DNA of 38,425 nt from Chthoniobacterales bacterium (GTDB lineage: Bacteria > Verrucomicrobiota > Verrucomicrobiia > Chthoniobacterales > JAATET01), in assembly GCA_036569045.1 (NCBI GenBank), contig DATCRI010000014.1, forward strand, positions 1 to 38,425, written 5' to 3'. Under the pieces are notes generated by a model. It was not told the DNA's origin, searched no databases, and was given only the letters and a program-made list of their open reading frames with translations. Below are positions 30,969 to 38,425 of the stretch, piece by piece; position 1 is the stretch's first letter, and every line of letters begins with the position of its first letter. The position numbers and the translations under genes are program-made.

Positions 30969-30982
30969 AATCGGTTCCTTCA

Positions 30983-32158
30983 ATGAGCGACGAACGCACC
31001 ATCTATCTCGACAACAACGCGACAACGCAGGTCGATCCTGCCGTGGTCGAGGAGATGCTGCCGTGGTTGAACGAGTATTACGGCAACCCGTCGAGCGCCT
31101 ATCGGCTCGGCAAGCGTGCGCAGCAGGCCCTCGAGGTCGCTCGTGAGCGCGTCGCCGGGCTGCTTGGTTGCGAAACGAGCGAGATCATCTTCACGAGCTG
31201 CGGCTCGGAATCGATCAATACCGCGATCCAATCGGCTCTCGCGCTCGATCCCGATCGCACGCACGTCGTCACCACCGCCGTCGAGCACAGCGCCACGATG
31301 AAGCTCGGTGAGCACCTCGTCCGCCGCGGCGTGGAGGTGACCTGGCTGCCGGTCGACTCCGAGGGGCAGCTCGATCTCGAGCGCCTCGAGAAAGCGATCC
31401 GTCCCGACACCGCGCTCGTCAGCCTGCTCTGGGCGAACAACGAGACCGGCGTGCTGTTTCCGGTCGAGCGCATTGCGGAGATCTGCCGCGCGAAGAAAGT
31501 TCCCTTCCACTGTGACGCCGTGCAGGCCGTCGGCAAAATTCCGCTGAATCTGGCCAACGCCGGCATCCATTTTCTCTCCGTCTCGGGGCATAAGCTCCAC
31601 TGTCCGAAGGGTGTTGGCGTGCTCTACGTCAACAAGCGCGTGCGCTTCACCCCCTGGCTGCGAGGCAGTCAGGAGGGCGCCCGCCGCGGCGGCACGCAGA
31701 ACGTCGCGTCCATCGTGGCGCTCGGCAAGGCGGCGGAGATCGCGGCCGAACACATGGCTGAGGAGCAGACCCGCGTCCGCGCGATGCGGGACCGTTTCGA
31801 GTCGGAAATTCTCGCCCGCGTGCCGGGTGTCGAGGTGAATGGCGATCGCGAGAATCGCCTGCCGAACACGACGAGTCTCGCCTTCGAGGGCATCGAGGCC
31901 GAAGGCGCGCTCATGCTGCTCGACGAGCGCGGCATCTGCTGTTCCGCCGGTTCCGCCTGCACGAGTGGTTCGGTGCATCCTTCGCACGTGTTGAAGGCGA
32001 TGGGCTGCTCCAACGCCCGCGCCCGCGCGAGTCTGCGATTCTCCTTTGGCCGCTTCAATACCGACGCCGATGTCGAGGCCGCCCTCGAGATCGTGCCGGC
32101 GGTGGTCGCGAAGTTGCGCGCCCTGTCGCCGGTGGGAAGTCCGGTCCTCACGGCCTGA
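30983..32158 (+). CDS. Cysteine desulfurase (NifS/IscS family)
   Basis: 391-residue PLP enzyme that takes sulfur from cysteine for iron-sulfur cluster or thiocofactor assembly. It begins IYLDNNATTQVDPAVVEEML; the Schiff-base Lys lies in SVSGHKLHCPKG, and the catalytic Cys is in the flexible loop GSACTSGSVHPSHVL near residue 325. Residues FHCDAVQAVGKIP and EHSAT hold the cofactor. The loop is the group I (IscS/NifS) type. No iscU/sufU, iscR or nif gene is nearby; a SufE-like protein is found 6 kb downstream (38019). The gene stands alone, with a weak hairpin 10 nt after its stop. Confidence 0.95.
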   Translation: MSDERTIYLDNNATTQVDPAVVEEMLPWLNEYYGNPSSAYRLGKRAQQALEVARERVAGLLGCETSEIIFTSCGSESINTAIQSALALDPDRTHVVTTAVEHSATMKLGEHLVRRGVEVTWLPVDSEGQLDLERLEKAIRPDTALVSLLWANNETGVLFPVERIAEICRAKKVPFHCDAVQAVGKIPLNLANAGIHFLSVSGHKLHCPKGVGVLYVNKRVRFTPWLRGSQEGARRGGTQNVASIVALGKAAEIAAEHMAEEQTRVRAMRDRFESEILARVPGVEVNGDRENRLPNTTSLAFEGIEAEGALMLLDERGICCSAGSACTSGSVHPSHVLKAMGCSNARARASLRFSFGRFNTDADVEAALEIVPAVVAKLRALSPVGSPVLTA

Positions 32159-32167
32159 CGCGGCATC

Positions 32168-32179
32168 GGGGAAATCCCC
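32168..32179. terminator. Weak hairpin after the cysteine desulfurase
   Basis: GGGGAAATCCCC forms a 4-bp G-C stem with an AAAT loop (32168-32179). There is no U-run, so termination would be weak or factor-dependent. Confidence 0.2.
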
Positions 32180-32225
32180 TGCTTTCGTCGGGCAAAGCGG
32201 CCGTCCCTGGCAGGCGCGGCGATCC

Positions 32226-32384
32226 ATGAGCATGTCCACCATCCTGCTCATCATTCTTGTTTTGCTCCTCGTTGGCGCCCTCCCTGCCTGGCCGCATAGC
32301 TCGGGCTGGGGCTACGGTCCCAGCGGCGGTCTCGGCCTGGTCTTGGTGATCGTGCTCGTGCTGCTGCTGCTCGGGGTCATCTAG
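32226..32384 (+). CDS. DUF3309 small membrane protein
   Basis: 52-residue hydrophobic protein: MSMSTILLIILVLLLVGALP, then WPHSSGWGYGPSGGLGLVLV and a second hydrophobic stretch ending LLLLGVI. This is the complete DUF3309 pattern: two membrane segments around a conserved GWGYGPSGG turn. The family is small and its function unknown. The start could be 32226 or the in-frame ATG at 32232; the former keeps the usual MSxSTILL N-terminus. Confidence 0.88.
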   Translation: MSMSTILLIILVLLLVGALPAWPHSSGWGYGPSGGLGLVLVIVLVLLLLGVI

Positions 32385-32427
32385 ATTTCGATTTGCCCCG
32401 CGCGCCGAGCCGCCTAGCCTTTTGGCC

Positions 32428-32955
32428 ATGGATTGGGTATGGCCGGTTATTCAGAACCCCTTCACCTGGGGGCTCGCCCTCGGATTGCTCATCGCGGCGT
32501 TCCTCGCAAAAAGTGCGTGGACGGCACGAGGCGTTTTCAAGCGGGAGATTGCCCGCCAAAAGGCGGAGTTGGAGCAGCTTCAGCAGCACCTCAACACCCA
32601 CCTCAAGATCACGGCGACGGGCAGCGATCGGCTCGAGAAGGAACTCGCCGAACTCAAGGTTCAAAACGAGAACCTGCGGGTGAATCTGGCGGCGTCGCAG
32701 CAACGCCCGGGCCGGGCGGAAGCGCGGCAACTTCAAATTTACGAGGCGGCCGTCGTGCGCATGCGGGAACAGGCGCCGGGATTTGCCTCGGCCTGGGAGC
32801 AATCGTTGCGGCAGGCCACGGCGGAGAACGAGGCTGCGGAGAGCGGTTTCTCCCGCCTGGTGAAGAAAATCATTCCTGGAACCTCGCTCGCGAATGCTCC
32901 GACGGACTCCACGCCTCTGATCGGCGGCGGCGATTCCGCAAAGTCGTCCGGGTAG
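32428..32955 (+). CDS. Membrane-anchored coiled-coil protein, unrecognised
   Basis: 175 residues. One N-terminal transmembrane segment (about residues 12-28, PFTWGLALGLLIAAFLA) is followed by a long coiled coil rich in Glu/Gln/Leu/Lys (about 35-90, AELEQLQQHLNTHLKI, LEKELAELKVQNENLRVNL) and a helical/disordered C-terminus ending in a Gly/Ser/Asp tail. A type of inner-membrane protein with a cytosolic coiled coil; no family recognised. ATG at 32428 is chosen over a TTG two codons earlier. Followed by a small hairpin and the convergent lipocalin. Confidence 0.72.
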   Translation: MDWVWPVIQNPFTWGLALGLLIAAFLAKSAWTARGVFKREIARQKAELEQLQQHLNTHLKITATGSDRLEKELAELKVQNENLRVNLAASQQRPGRAEARQLQIYEAAVVRMREQAPGFASAWEQSLRQATAENEAAESGFSRLVKKIIPGTSLANAPTDSTPLIGGGDSAKSSG

Positions 32956-32979
32956 GTTGCTTCCCTGACTCGGATGACC

Positions 32980-32994
32980 TTTCCGGCCCGGAAG
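32980..32994. terminator. Hairpin between the coiled-coil and lipocalin genes
   Basis: TTCCG (32981-32985), loop GCC, CGGAA (32989-32993), with a T-G pair outside. It lies between two convergent genes and could end either transcript, but no U-run follows. Confidence 0.25.
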
Positions 32995-33002
32995 CTGCGT
33001 TT

Positions 33003-33521
33003 CTAAGGCCGCTGCTCCTGGCTCGCGAGCTGGTCCGTGGCATAGCCGCGGGCCTTGCAGCGGGCGAGAATGCCATCCAGCGTGGGCTTCGGCAGGGATG
33101 GCGTGCGGGCAAGGATGAAGAGCATCTTTTTGTCGGGAGATCCGCCGACCATGTAGGTGCCGGGCTCGAACTCGATGATGCGATAAGGCACCTTGATGGG
33201 CCAAAAGAACTGCGCCCGCAGTTCGCCGTCGGGCCCATCCTTGACCGGGAGCAGGATGGATCGGATCTCGCGTTGCTTGGTTTCACCGACCTTCCGGTAG
33301 GTGGTGAAGACGTCGTAGCCGCCGTTTTCTCGCGCCGTGTAGTGCTCGATCGTCTCGCGCCAGTTCTTGTCGAGGAAAGTCGGAATCGAGAGCAGGGAAT
33401 ACCATTTTCCCGAGAATTGGGCGGGATCGATGTGGGCGACGGGCTCGTTCGAGAGCGGGGTGGCAGGAGCAGGCATGGCGAAGGCAAGAAGGAGGACGGG
33501 CAGCAGGAGGCGGTAGGTCAT
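33003..33521 (-). CDS. Lipocalin-family protein (Blc-like), exported
   Basis: 172 residues with a signal peptide (LLLPVLLLAFAMPAPA). The lipocalin opening motif is FSGKWYSL, followed by the eight-strand pattern: YDVFTTYRKVGETKQ, GELRAQFFWPIKVPYRIIEF, TYMVGGSPDKKMLFILART and a C-terminal helix TLDGILARCKARGY. It lacks a lipobox Cys at the signal end, so it is probably a soluble periplasmic protein, unlike E. coli Blc. Blc-type lipocalins bind fatty acids or lysophospholipids and act in membrane stress. ATG at 33521 is chosen as it starts the signal peptide. Confidence 0.88.
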   Translation of the reverse strand: MTYRLLLPVLLLAFAMPAPATPLSNEPVAHIDPAQFSGKWYSLLSIPTFLDKNWRETIEHYTARENGGYDVFTTYRKVGETKQREIRSILLPVKDGPDGELRAQFFWPIKVPYRIIEFEPGTYMVGGSPDKKMLFILARTPSLPKPTLDGILARCKARGYATDQLASQEQRP

Positions 33522-33590
33522 GATGCGAAGGGTAACGATCCCCGGGGGTGATTCGGTTGCGTGCGGGGGCCCGGGTGGATATGCAGGAGC

Positions 33591-34820
33591 ATGGATTCCT
33601 CCTCGTCGCGCGTCGTGATTGTGGGCGGCGGCGCGGCGGGTTTTTTCGCGGCGATCGCCTGCGCGGGGGCGGATCCTAGCCGCGAAGTCGTCCTGCTCGA
33701 GAGCGGGCGGTATCTCCTCACGAAGGTGCGGATATCCGGCGGAGGTCGCTGCAACGTCACGCATGCCTGCTTCGAACCGCGGGAACTCGCGGCCCGCTAT
33801 CCGCGCGGCGGTCGGGCGCTCATTGGCGCGTTTCATCGCTTCCAGGCGCGGGACACCGTCGAGTGGTTCGAGTCGCGCGGCGTGCGGCTGAAGACCGAGG
33901 CGGACGGACGCATGTTTCCCGCGAGCAACTTTTCCGCGTCGATCGTGGACTGCCTGCTGGAACGGGCGGAAGCGGCCGGCGTGGAGGTGCGCACAAGCAT
34001 GGGCGTGAACGCGGCGCGGCGCGCGGACGACGGATTCCTTCTGGAACTCAGCGACGGCTCCGAGCTGGCCTGCGGGAAGCTTTTGATCGCGACCGGTGGC
34101 TGCCGCACGCCCGCTGCGGCGCGGTGGGTCGAGGCGCTGGGCCACACGCTCGAACCGCCGGTGCCGTCGCTGTTCACGTTTCACGTCGAGACGCCGTGGC
34201 TGCGTGCGTTGCCGGGCATCGCGACGGAAGTCGAGGCCGAGGTTCCCGGCACGAAACTGCGCGAGCGCGGGCCGTTGCTCGTGACGCACTGGGGAGTGAG
34301 CGGGCCGGCGATCCTGCGCCTGAGCGCGTGGGGGGCGCGCACGCTCCACGATCGGGACTACAGATTTTCGCTGCGGGTGAACTGGCTGCCCGGCCGCACG
34401 GCGGAAAGTGTGCGGGAGGAACTGCGGGCGCGTCGCGATTCGCAACCGGGGAAGACGGTGACGAACAGTCCGATTGCGCCGCTGCCAGCCCGGCTGTGGG
34501 AGAGCATCGTCGCCGAGGCGGGAATCGGGGCCGACGTGCGCTGGGCGACGCTTTCCCGGGCCGCGATGCTCGCGCTGGCAGACCTGCTGACGCGCACCGA
34601 GCTGCCGGTAAACGGCAAGAGCCTGAACAAGGATGAGTTTGTCACCTGTGGCGGAGTGCGGTTGCCCGAAGTGGATTTCAAGACGATGGAGAGCCGCATC
34701 GTGCCGGGGCTCTATTTTGCGGGCGAGGTGCTCGATATCGACGGCGTGACCGGCGGGTTCAATTTTCAGGCGGCGTGGACGACGGGCTGGATCGCCGGGC
34801 ATGCGATGGCGGAAGCATGA
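33591..34820 (+). CDS. HI0933/YhiN (BaiN-like) FAD-dependent oxidoreductase
   Basis: 409 residues of the HI0933-type flavoprotein family. The dinucleotide loop VVIVGGGAAGFFAAI is at residues 8-22, the family signature VRISGGGRCNVTHAC follows, with FASIN-type helix FSASIVDCLLE, and the closing FAD motif GEVLDIDGVTGGFNFQAAWT near the C-terminus. The cysteines in CNVTHAC are conserved in the family. Substrates are known only for BaiN-type members acting on bile-acid intermediates; no substrate should be assumed here. ATG overlaps the start of the next gene (ATGA), a YkgJ cysteine-cluster protein. Confidence 0.92.
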   Translation: MDSSSSRVVIVGGGAAGFFAAIACAGADPSREVVLLESGRYLLTKVRISGGGRCNVTHACFEPRELAARYPRGGRALIGAFHRFQARDTVEWFESRGVRLKTEADGRMFPASNFSASIVDCLLERAEAAGVEVRTSMGVNAARRADDGFLLELSDGSELACGKLLIATGGCRTPAAARWVEALGHTLEPPVPSLFTFHVETPWLRALPGIATEVEAEVPGTKLRERGPLLVTHWGVSGPAILRLSAWGARTLHDRDYRFSLRVNWLPGRTAESVREELRARRDSQPGKTVTNSPIAPLPARLWESIVAEAGIGADVRWATLSRAAMLALADLLTRTELPVNGKSLNKDEFVTCGGVRLPEVDFKTMESRIVPGLYFAGEVLDIDGVTGGFNFQAAWTTGWIAGHAMAEA

Positions 34821-35251
34821 AGAAACGCGGGCCGGACCTGAGTGAAGTGCGCGCGGTTTACACGGAGGTCGCCGCGCGGCCGATCGAGCGAAATTGCACG
34901 CTGCGGACGGAGTGTTGTCATTTCCAGCTCACCGGCCGGACGCCTTATCTGACCAGGGGCGAGGCGCTGCTTGCCGCCCGGGCCCTTCGAGCGACCGGGC
35001 GGAAACAGCTGCCCGAGCGGGCGGACGGCGCCTGTCCGCTGCTCCACCCGGAAACGCAGCGGTGCCTCATTTACGCGGACCGGCCATTCGGCTGTCGCAC
35101 CCACTTTTGCGCGGCAGCGGGCGGCCCCTATGCGCGGCGAGACGTGCTCGATCTCATCCGACGGCTCGAGGCCGTCGACGCCGCTCTTGGCGGCGAGGGA
35201 CCGCGGATGCTGCCCGGGGCGGTGGCGGGGGCGTTGCGGGAACTCGGATAA
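34817..35251 (+). CDS. YkgJ family cysteine-cluster protein
   Basis: 144-residue protein of the YkgJ (CxxxxCC) family. Metal ligands are in RNCTLRTECCHFQL near the N-terminus and CPLLHPETQRCLIYADRPF and GCRTHFCAA later, giving a zinc- or iron-sulfur-type centre of 4 to 8 cysteines. ATG at 34817 overlaps the flavoprotein stop, so they are coupled. Function of the family is unknown. Confidence 0.9.
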   Translation: MKKRGPDLSEVRAVYTEVAARPIERNCTLRTECCHFQLTGRTPYLTRGEALLAARALRATGRKQLPERADGACPLLHPETQRCLIYADRPFGCRTHFCAAAGGPYARRDVLDLIRRLEAVDAALGGEGPRMLPGAVAGALRELG

Positions 35252-35300
35252 ACTGGCGAACGGCCGCGTTTGGGGTGATGCTCGATCCCACGGTGCGGAA

Positions 35301-35768
35301 ATGAAGCGTCTTTTTCGAATGCTGGCCCTGGCCGGCCTGCTCGCCGGGTTGCCGGCCTGCCGCGATGCGGGCGTTCCCAGTGGGGCCGCTCCGTCACCCA
35401 CCCCTTCGCCAACGCCCTCACCCACGCCCGTGCCGGGCACGACGTCGGGGAATCCAAATACGTCCTCCGGGGGCGCGAGCGATCCGTCCGTTGTCTCGGA
35501 TACCGGCGCCCCGATGGCGAGCACCCAGGAAGTGGTCATCGTGTCGGCCTCGGATCCCCTCGATGCGACGACGACCGAGATTTCGGTGCAGCGGGCGAAT
35601 GGCGAGGTCTGGGCATTCGATGTCCCCGGCGCGCCAGATCCGCAGGTCGGCGCGGAGGCGATTTTCCAGAGCGCGAGCATGGTCTTTGGCGACCTTGCGG
35701 GCTTCCTGATTTTCCCGACGCTCGACAACGGGCGCTTCGCGATCGCCGACGCGACCCGCATCCGGTGA
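35301..35768 (+). CDS. Putative lipoprotein with SPTP-repeat linker
   Basis: 155 residues. The signal peptide (LFRMLALAGLLAGL) ends in LPAC at residues 17-20, a plausible lipobox with Cys20 as the lipidated residue. A short disordered linker follows with repeated Ser-Pro-Thr-Pro (PSPTPSPTPSPTPVPG) and Gly/Ser, then an about 80-residue beta-rich domain (EVVIVSASDPLDATTTEISV ... DLAGFLIFPTLDNGRFAIAD) of unknown family. Likely outer-membrane or inner-membrane lipoprotein exposed to the periplasm. ATG at 35301 is chosen as it starts the signal peptide. Confidence 0.75.
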   Translation: MKRLFRMLALAGLLAGLPACRDAGVPSGAAPSPTPSPTPSPTPVPGTTSGNPNTSSGGASDPSVVSDTGAPMASTQEVVIVSASDPLDATTTEISVQRANGEVWAFDVPGAPDPQVGAEAIFQSASMVFGDLAGFLIFPTLDNGRFAIADATRIR

Positions 35769-35826
35769 CCGGCTACCGCGAATAAAGGGTGTGCTGCCCC
35801 GGCGGATGCCGCATACTCCGCCGACT

Positions 35827-37092
35827 ATGCCATTTCGCACTCTCGGTCTCGACGACCGCATCTTCCAAGCCGTCCAGGAGGCGGGTTACACCGAGCCGAC
35901 GCCGATCCAGGCGGCGGCCATTCCCGAGATCGTCGCGGGGCATGATCTGATCGGCATTGCCCAGACGGGAACGGGCAAGACGGCGGCCTTCACGCTGCCG
36001 ATGCTCACCCTGCTTGCGAATCGCGGCACCGGCGGCGGCCGCACCCGCGCCCTTGTCCTTGCGCCCACGCGCGAACTCGTCGCGCAGATCGAGGAAAACG
36101 TCCGCGCCTACGCGAAGCACCTGCCGCTCCGGATCGCGACCGTCTTTGGCGGCGTCGGCGAGCGTCCGCAGATCCAGGCTTTGCGTTCGGGTGTCGATCT
36201 CGTGATCGCCACGCCCGGTCGCCTGATGGACCTCATGGGCCAGGGCGCCGCGAACTTCAATTCGCTGGAATTTCTCGTGCTCGACGAGGCCGATCGCATG
36301 CTCGACATGGGCTTCCTGCCGTCGATTCGGCGCATCGTGAAGGCCATTCCGGCCAAACGGCAGACGTTGCTTTTCTCGGCCACGCTCTCGAAGGAAATCG
36401 AGGCCCTCACGAACGACTTCCAGCGCAACCCGAAGAAGGTCCAGATCGGGCGGCGCTCCAACCCCGCCGAAACTGTCGCGCAGCTCGTCTACGAGGTGCC
36501 GAAACATCTCAAGGTCTCGCTGCTCGCCCATCTGCTGGCCGACCCGCAAATGAACATGGTGATCGTCTTCTCGCGCACGAAACACGGCGCGGACAAGATT
36601 GCCCGCAAGCTCGAGCAGACGGGGGTGAAATGCGCGACGCTGCACTCGAACCGCTCGCAGAACCAGCGCCTGCGGGCGTTGAAGGCGTTCAAGGACGGTG
36701 AGGTGCGCGTGCTCGTGGCGACGGACATCGCCGCCCGCGGCATCGACGTGGACGGCATCTCGCACGTGGTGAATTTCGACTTCCCGATGCACGCGGAGGA
36801 CTACGTGCACCGCATTGGCCGCACGGGCCGCGCCCAGGCGGTGGGGGACGCGATCAGCTTCGTGACGAACGAGGACTACGGGTCGCTCAAGTCGCTCGAG
36901 AAATTCATCGGGCGCGGGATTCCCCGCAAGCGCGCCGAAGGCTTCGACTACAACGCCTCCGCGCCGAAGGAGGATGGCGGCCAGCGTCCGCGCGGTCCGC
37001 GTCGTCCGGAAGTGCGGATGGACGGCAGCCCCGGTGGCGGCCAGAAACGCCCGCCGCGGCGGCGATTTGGCTTTGGCCGGCGCGCGTCATAG
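35827..37092 (+). CDS. DEAD-box RNA helicase (RhlE-like)
   Basis: 421-residue ATP-dependent RNA helicase. Motifs in order: Q-motif YTEPTPIQAAAIP, I AQTGTGKTAAF, Ia PTRELVAQI, Ib ATPGRLMD, II DEADRMLDMGF, III SATLS, IV region VIVFSRTKHGADKIA, V LVATDIAARGIDVDG and VI YVHRIGRTGRA. The tail after about residue 360 is basic with Arg/Gly-rich stretches (QRPRGPRRPEVR, KRPPRRRFGFGRR), a common RNA-binding extension of RhlE-type helicases in ribosome assembly and cold adaptation. ATG at 35827 is chosen for its PFRTLGLDDRIFQAV start; a longer in-frame extension has no similarity. Confidence 0.95.
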   Translation: MPFRTLGLDDRIFQAVQEAGYTEPTPIQAAAIPEIVAGHDLIGIAQTGTGKTAAFTLPMLTLLANRGTGGGRTRALVLAPTRELVAQIEENVRAYAKHLPLRIATVFGGVGERPQIQALRSGVDLVIATPGRLMDLMGQGAANFNSLEFLVLDEADRMLDMGFLPSIRRIVKAIPAKRQTLLFSATLSKEIEALTNDFQRNPKKVQIGRRSNPAETVAQLVYEVPKHLKVSLLAHLLADPQMNMVIVFSRTKHGADKIARKLEQTGVKCATLHSNRSQNQRLRALKAFKDGEVRVLVATDIAARGIDVDGISHVVNFDFPMHAEDYVHRIGRTGRAQAVGDAISFVTNEDYGSLKSLEKFIGRGIPRKRAEGFDYNASAPKEDGGQRPRGPRRPEVRMDGSPGGGQKRPPRRRFGFGRRAS

Positions 37093-37159
37093 CCGAGAAA
37101 GAGCTTGAGCGCTGCGCTGTGCGTCCGAAACTTTTCTTCCACCCTTTGAAATCCCGACC

Positions 37160-38014
37160 ATGAGCTCCTACGCGCATCCTGAAGCCCTCGTTTCGACCGA
37201 ATGGCTCGCCGAACATCTCAACGATCCCGACATCCGCATCGTCGAGAGCAATGAGGACGTGCTGCTTTACAGCACCGGCCACATCCCCGGCGCGGTGCAC
37301 ATCGACTGGCGCGGCGACCTGCAGGACCAGACGGTGCGCGATTACATCTCGCCCGAGGATTTTGCCGCGCTGGCCGCGAGGAACGGCATCGGCAAGGATA
37401 CGACGGTCGTCTTCTACGGCGACAAGTCGAACTGGTGGGCGGCCTACGCGCTGTGGGCGTTCCGCCTCTTCGGTCACGACAAGGTGAAGCTCCTCAACGG
37501 CGGTCGCGACAAGTGGATCGCCGAGGGCCGCGAGACGACTCGCGAGGTGCCAAAGCCCGCGGCGACGGAGTATCCCGTGCCGCCGAAGCGCTATGACGAC
37601 GAGATTCGCGCGTTCTACGAGGATACGCTCGCGCAGAGCAAGGCCGGCAAGCCGCTCATCGACGTGCGTTCGCCCGGAGAATTCAGCGGCGAGGTCACGC
37701 ACATGCCCGAGTATCCGCAGGAAGGCGTGCTGCGCGGCGGCCACGTCCCCGGTGCGAAGAGCGTGCCGTGGAAAAAGGCGGCAAACGACGACGCGACGTT
37801 CAAGAGCGCGGACGAGCTGCGCGAGATTTACGAGGTCGGCGCGGGATTGAAGCCCGGTGACGATGTCGTGGCCTACTGCCGCATTGGCGAGCGCTCGAGC
37901 CACACGTGGTTCGTGCTCACCTACCTGCTCGGCTACCCGAACGTGCGCAACTACGACGGCTCCTGGACCGAGTGGGGCAACCGCGTGCGCTCGCCGATCG
38001 AAAAGGGCGCGTAG
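37160..38014 (+). CDS. Two-domain sulfurtransferase (thiosulfate/3-mercaptopyruvate type rhodanese)
   Basis: 284 residues with tandem rhodanese domains. The inactive N-terminal domain (about 10-130) holds [19 protein letters not shown]; the catalytic C-terminal domain has [13 protein letters not shown] and the active-site loop [16 protein letters not shown], with Cys237 taking the persulfide (CRxGxR loop, typical of thiosulfate sulfurtransferases). It moves sulfur from thiosulfate to cyanide or to a thiol acceptor. It is 4 nt ahead of a SufE-like gene, so persulfide hand-off is plausible. Confidence 0.93.
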   Translation: MSSYAHPEALVSTEWLAEHLNDPDIRIVESNEDVLLYSTGHIPGAVHIDWRGDLQDQTVRDYISPEDFAALAARNGIGKDTTVVFYGDKSNWWAAYALWAFRLFGHDKVKLLNGGRDKWIAEGRETTREVPKPAATEYPVPPKRYDDEIRAFYEDTLAQSKAGKPLIDVRSPGEFSGEVTHMPEYPQEGVLRGGHVPGAKSVPWKKAANDDATFKSADELREIYEVGAGLKPGDDVVAYCRIGERSSHTWFVLTYLLGYPNVRNYDGSWTEWGNRVRSPIEKGA

Positions 38015-38018
38015 GCCG

Positions 38019-38425
38019 ATGTATCCGCCGAAGCTGCAGCAGATCGTCGATTTATTCGAGGCGCTTCCCGACATGGAGAAGCGCGAGACGCTCATCGTCT
38101 ACGCGGACCAGGCCAGGGGCCAGGGGCCGCGGGAGGGCGAGACGTTCGACCTCGAGGATGTGCGCAAGGACGAGGAATGCACCGACACGGTGGGCATCTT
38201 TCTCAAGGTGAATCCCGACCGCACCACCCACTACCGCGTGACGCTCGGCCCGCAGGTGCAGACGCTCACGAAGGCGATGACGACGATCCTTTGCAAGGGG
38301 CTCGAAGGTCGCACCATCGAGGAGGTGCTCGAAGTGCCGGCGGATTTCGTGCCGAAAATCGTCGGTGCGGATCTCGTGCGCCAGCGCAGCCAGACGGTCT
38401 ACTACATCCTCACACGCATGAAGAG
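38019..38425 (+). CDS. sufE: SufE-family sulfur acceptor, cut by window end
   Basis: The frame opens at ATG 38019 and stays open to the right edge, giving 135 complete codons. It begins MYPPKLQQIVDLFEALPDME and holds ECTDTVGIFLKVN, where Cys is the persulfide acceptor (usual context GCxSxVW; here EC-T-D-T-V). Next come the conserved KAMTTILCKGLEGRTIEEVL helix and GADLVRQRSQTVYYIL. SufE takes sulfur from a SufS-type desulfurase and stimulates Fe-S assembly. Only 4 nt from the rhodanese, so likely co-transcribed; no SufS is adjacent, although a NifS/IscS-type desulfurase sits at 30983. Confidence 0.88.
   Translation, partial: MYPPKLQQIVDLFEALPDMEKRETLIVYADQARGQGPREGETFDLEDVRKDEECTDTVGIFLKVNPDRTTHYRVTLGPQVQTLTKAMTTILCKGLEGRTIEEVLEVPADFVPKIVGADLVRQRSQTVYYILTRMK

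Noticed and set aside
33591-34820. BaiN bile-acid enzyme
   Set aside because: The match is only to the general HI0933/YhiN family; no bile-acid genes are nearby.
30983-38425. One sulfur-assimilation operon from the desulfurase to SufE
   Set aside because: The desulfurase and the rhodanese-SufE pair are 5 kb apart with unrelated genes and strand changes between.

Overview
This is a GC-rich stretch of a Gram-negative bacterial chromosome, shown by an RND efflux pump, a lipoprotein and a lipocalin. It is densely coded, with many 1-4 nt stop/start overlaps. Gene content (DUF3309 protein, ovothiol-type methyltransferase, VanW fusion, TPR-AAA protein, heptamer repeats) would fit Verrucomicrobiota or a neighbouring phylum. 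That assignment is an inference from content, not a proven identity. I see no rRNA, tRNA, CRISPR array, insertion sequence or prophage.

Layout. 1-7.7 kb: a 5'-truncated SDR with an altered active site, an exported cyclase-family protein, a BNR-repeat protein translationally coupled to a small MoaD/ThiS-like protein, a VanW-glycosyltransferase fusion, a GAF-GGDEF diguanylate cyclase, an H-type lectin domain protein, and coupled DUF1697 and YdeI-like genes. 7.7-12.7 kb: a structured AT-richer leader, then a MarR regulator, RND adaptor and RND pump. 12.69-12.95 kb: about twelve 21-bp palindromic tandem repeats between convergent genes. 13.0-18.5 kb (minus): purN, a UvrD-type helicase, a site-2 protease with CBS domains, and a DUF885 metallopeptidase. 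18.6-22.1 kb (plus): a TPR-AAA ATPase coupled to a TPR membrane protein, then a short-chain prenyl diphosphate synthase.

22.1-26.1 kb (minus): a Phd-like antitoxin, PIN toxin, RlhA-like U32 protein and AEC transporter in one tightly packed unit. 26.1-28.9 kb: DUF971, then on the minus strand an M29-like aminopeptidase with two SAM methyltransferases (ovothiol-type and TPMT-type). 29-38.4 kb: a GT-C-like membrane protein, cysteine desulfurase, DUF3309 protein, coiled-coil membrane protein, lipocalin, BaiN/YhiN-type flavoprotein with a YkgJ cysteine-cluster protein, a lipoprotein, a DEAD-box helicase, and a two-domain sulfurtransferase followed by a SufE protein that runs off the window.

Most unusual: (1) the 21-bp array, whose period is two helical turns and whose units share a dyad core with partly covarying flanks; (2) the aminopeptidase plus two methyltransferases cluster, with no sulfoxide synthase beside it; (3) the toxin-antitoxin pair coupled to an rRNA-modification-type gene; (4) the same 7-bp tandem repeat carried in frame inside two unrelated genes; (5) the TPR-AAA/TPR-membrane pair. 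Sulfur handling recurs (cysteine desulfurase, rhodanese, SufE, possible thiol methyltransferases), but these genes are not one operon.
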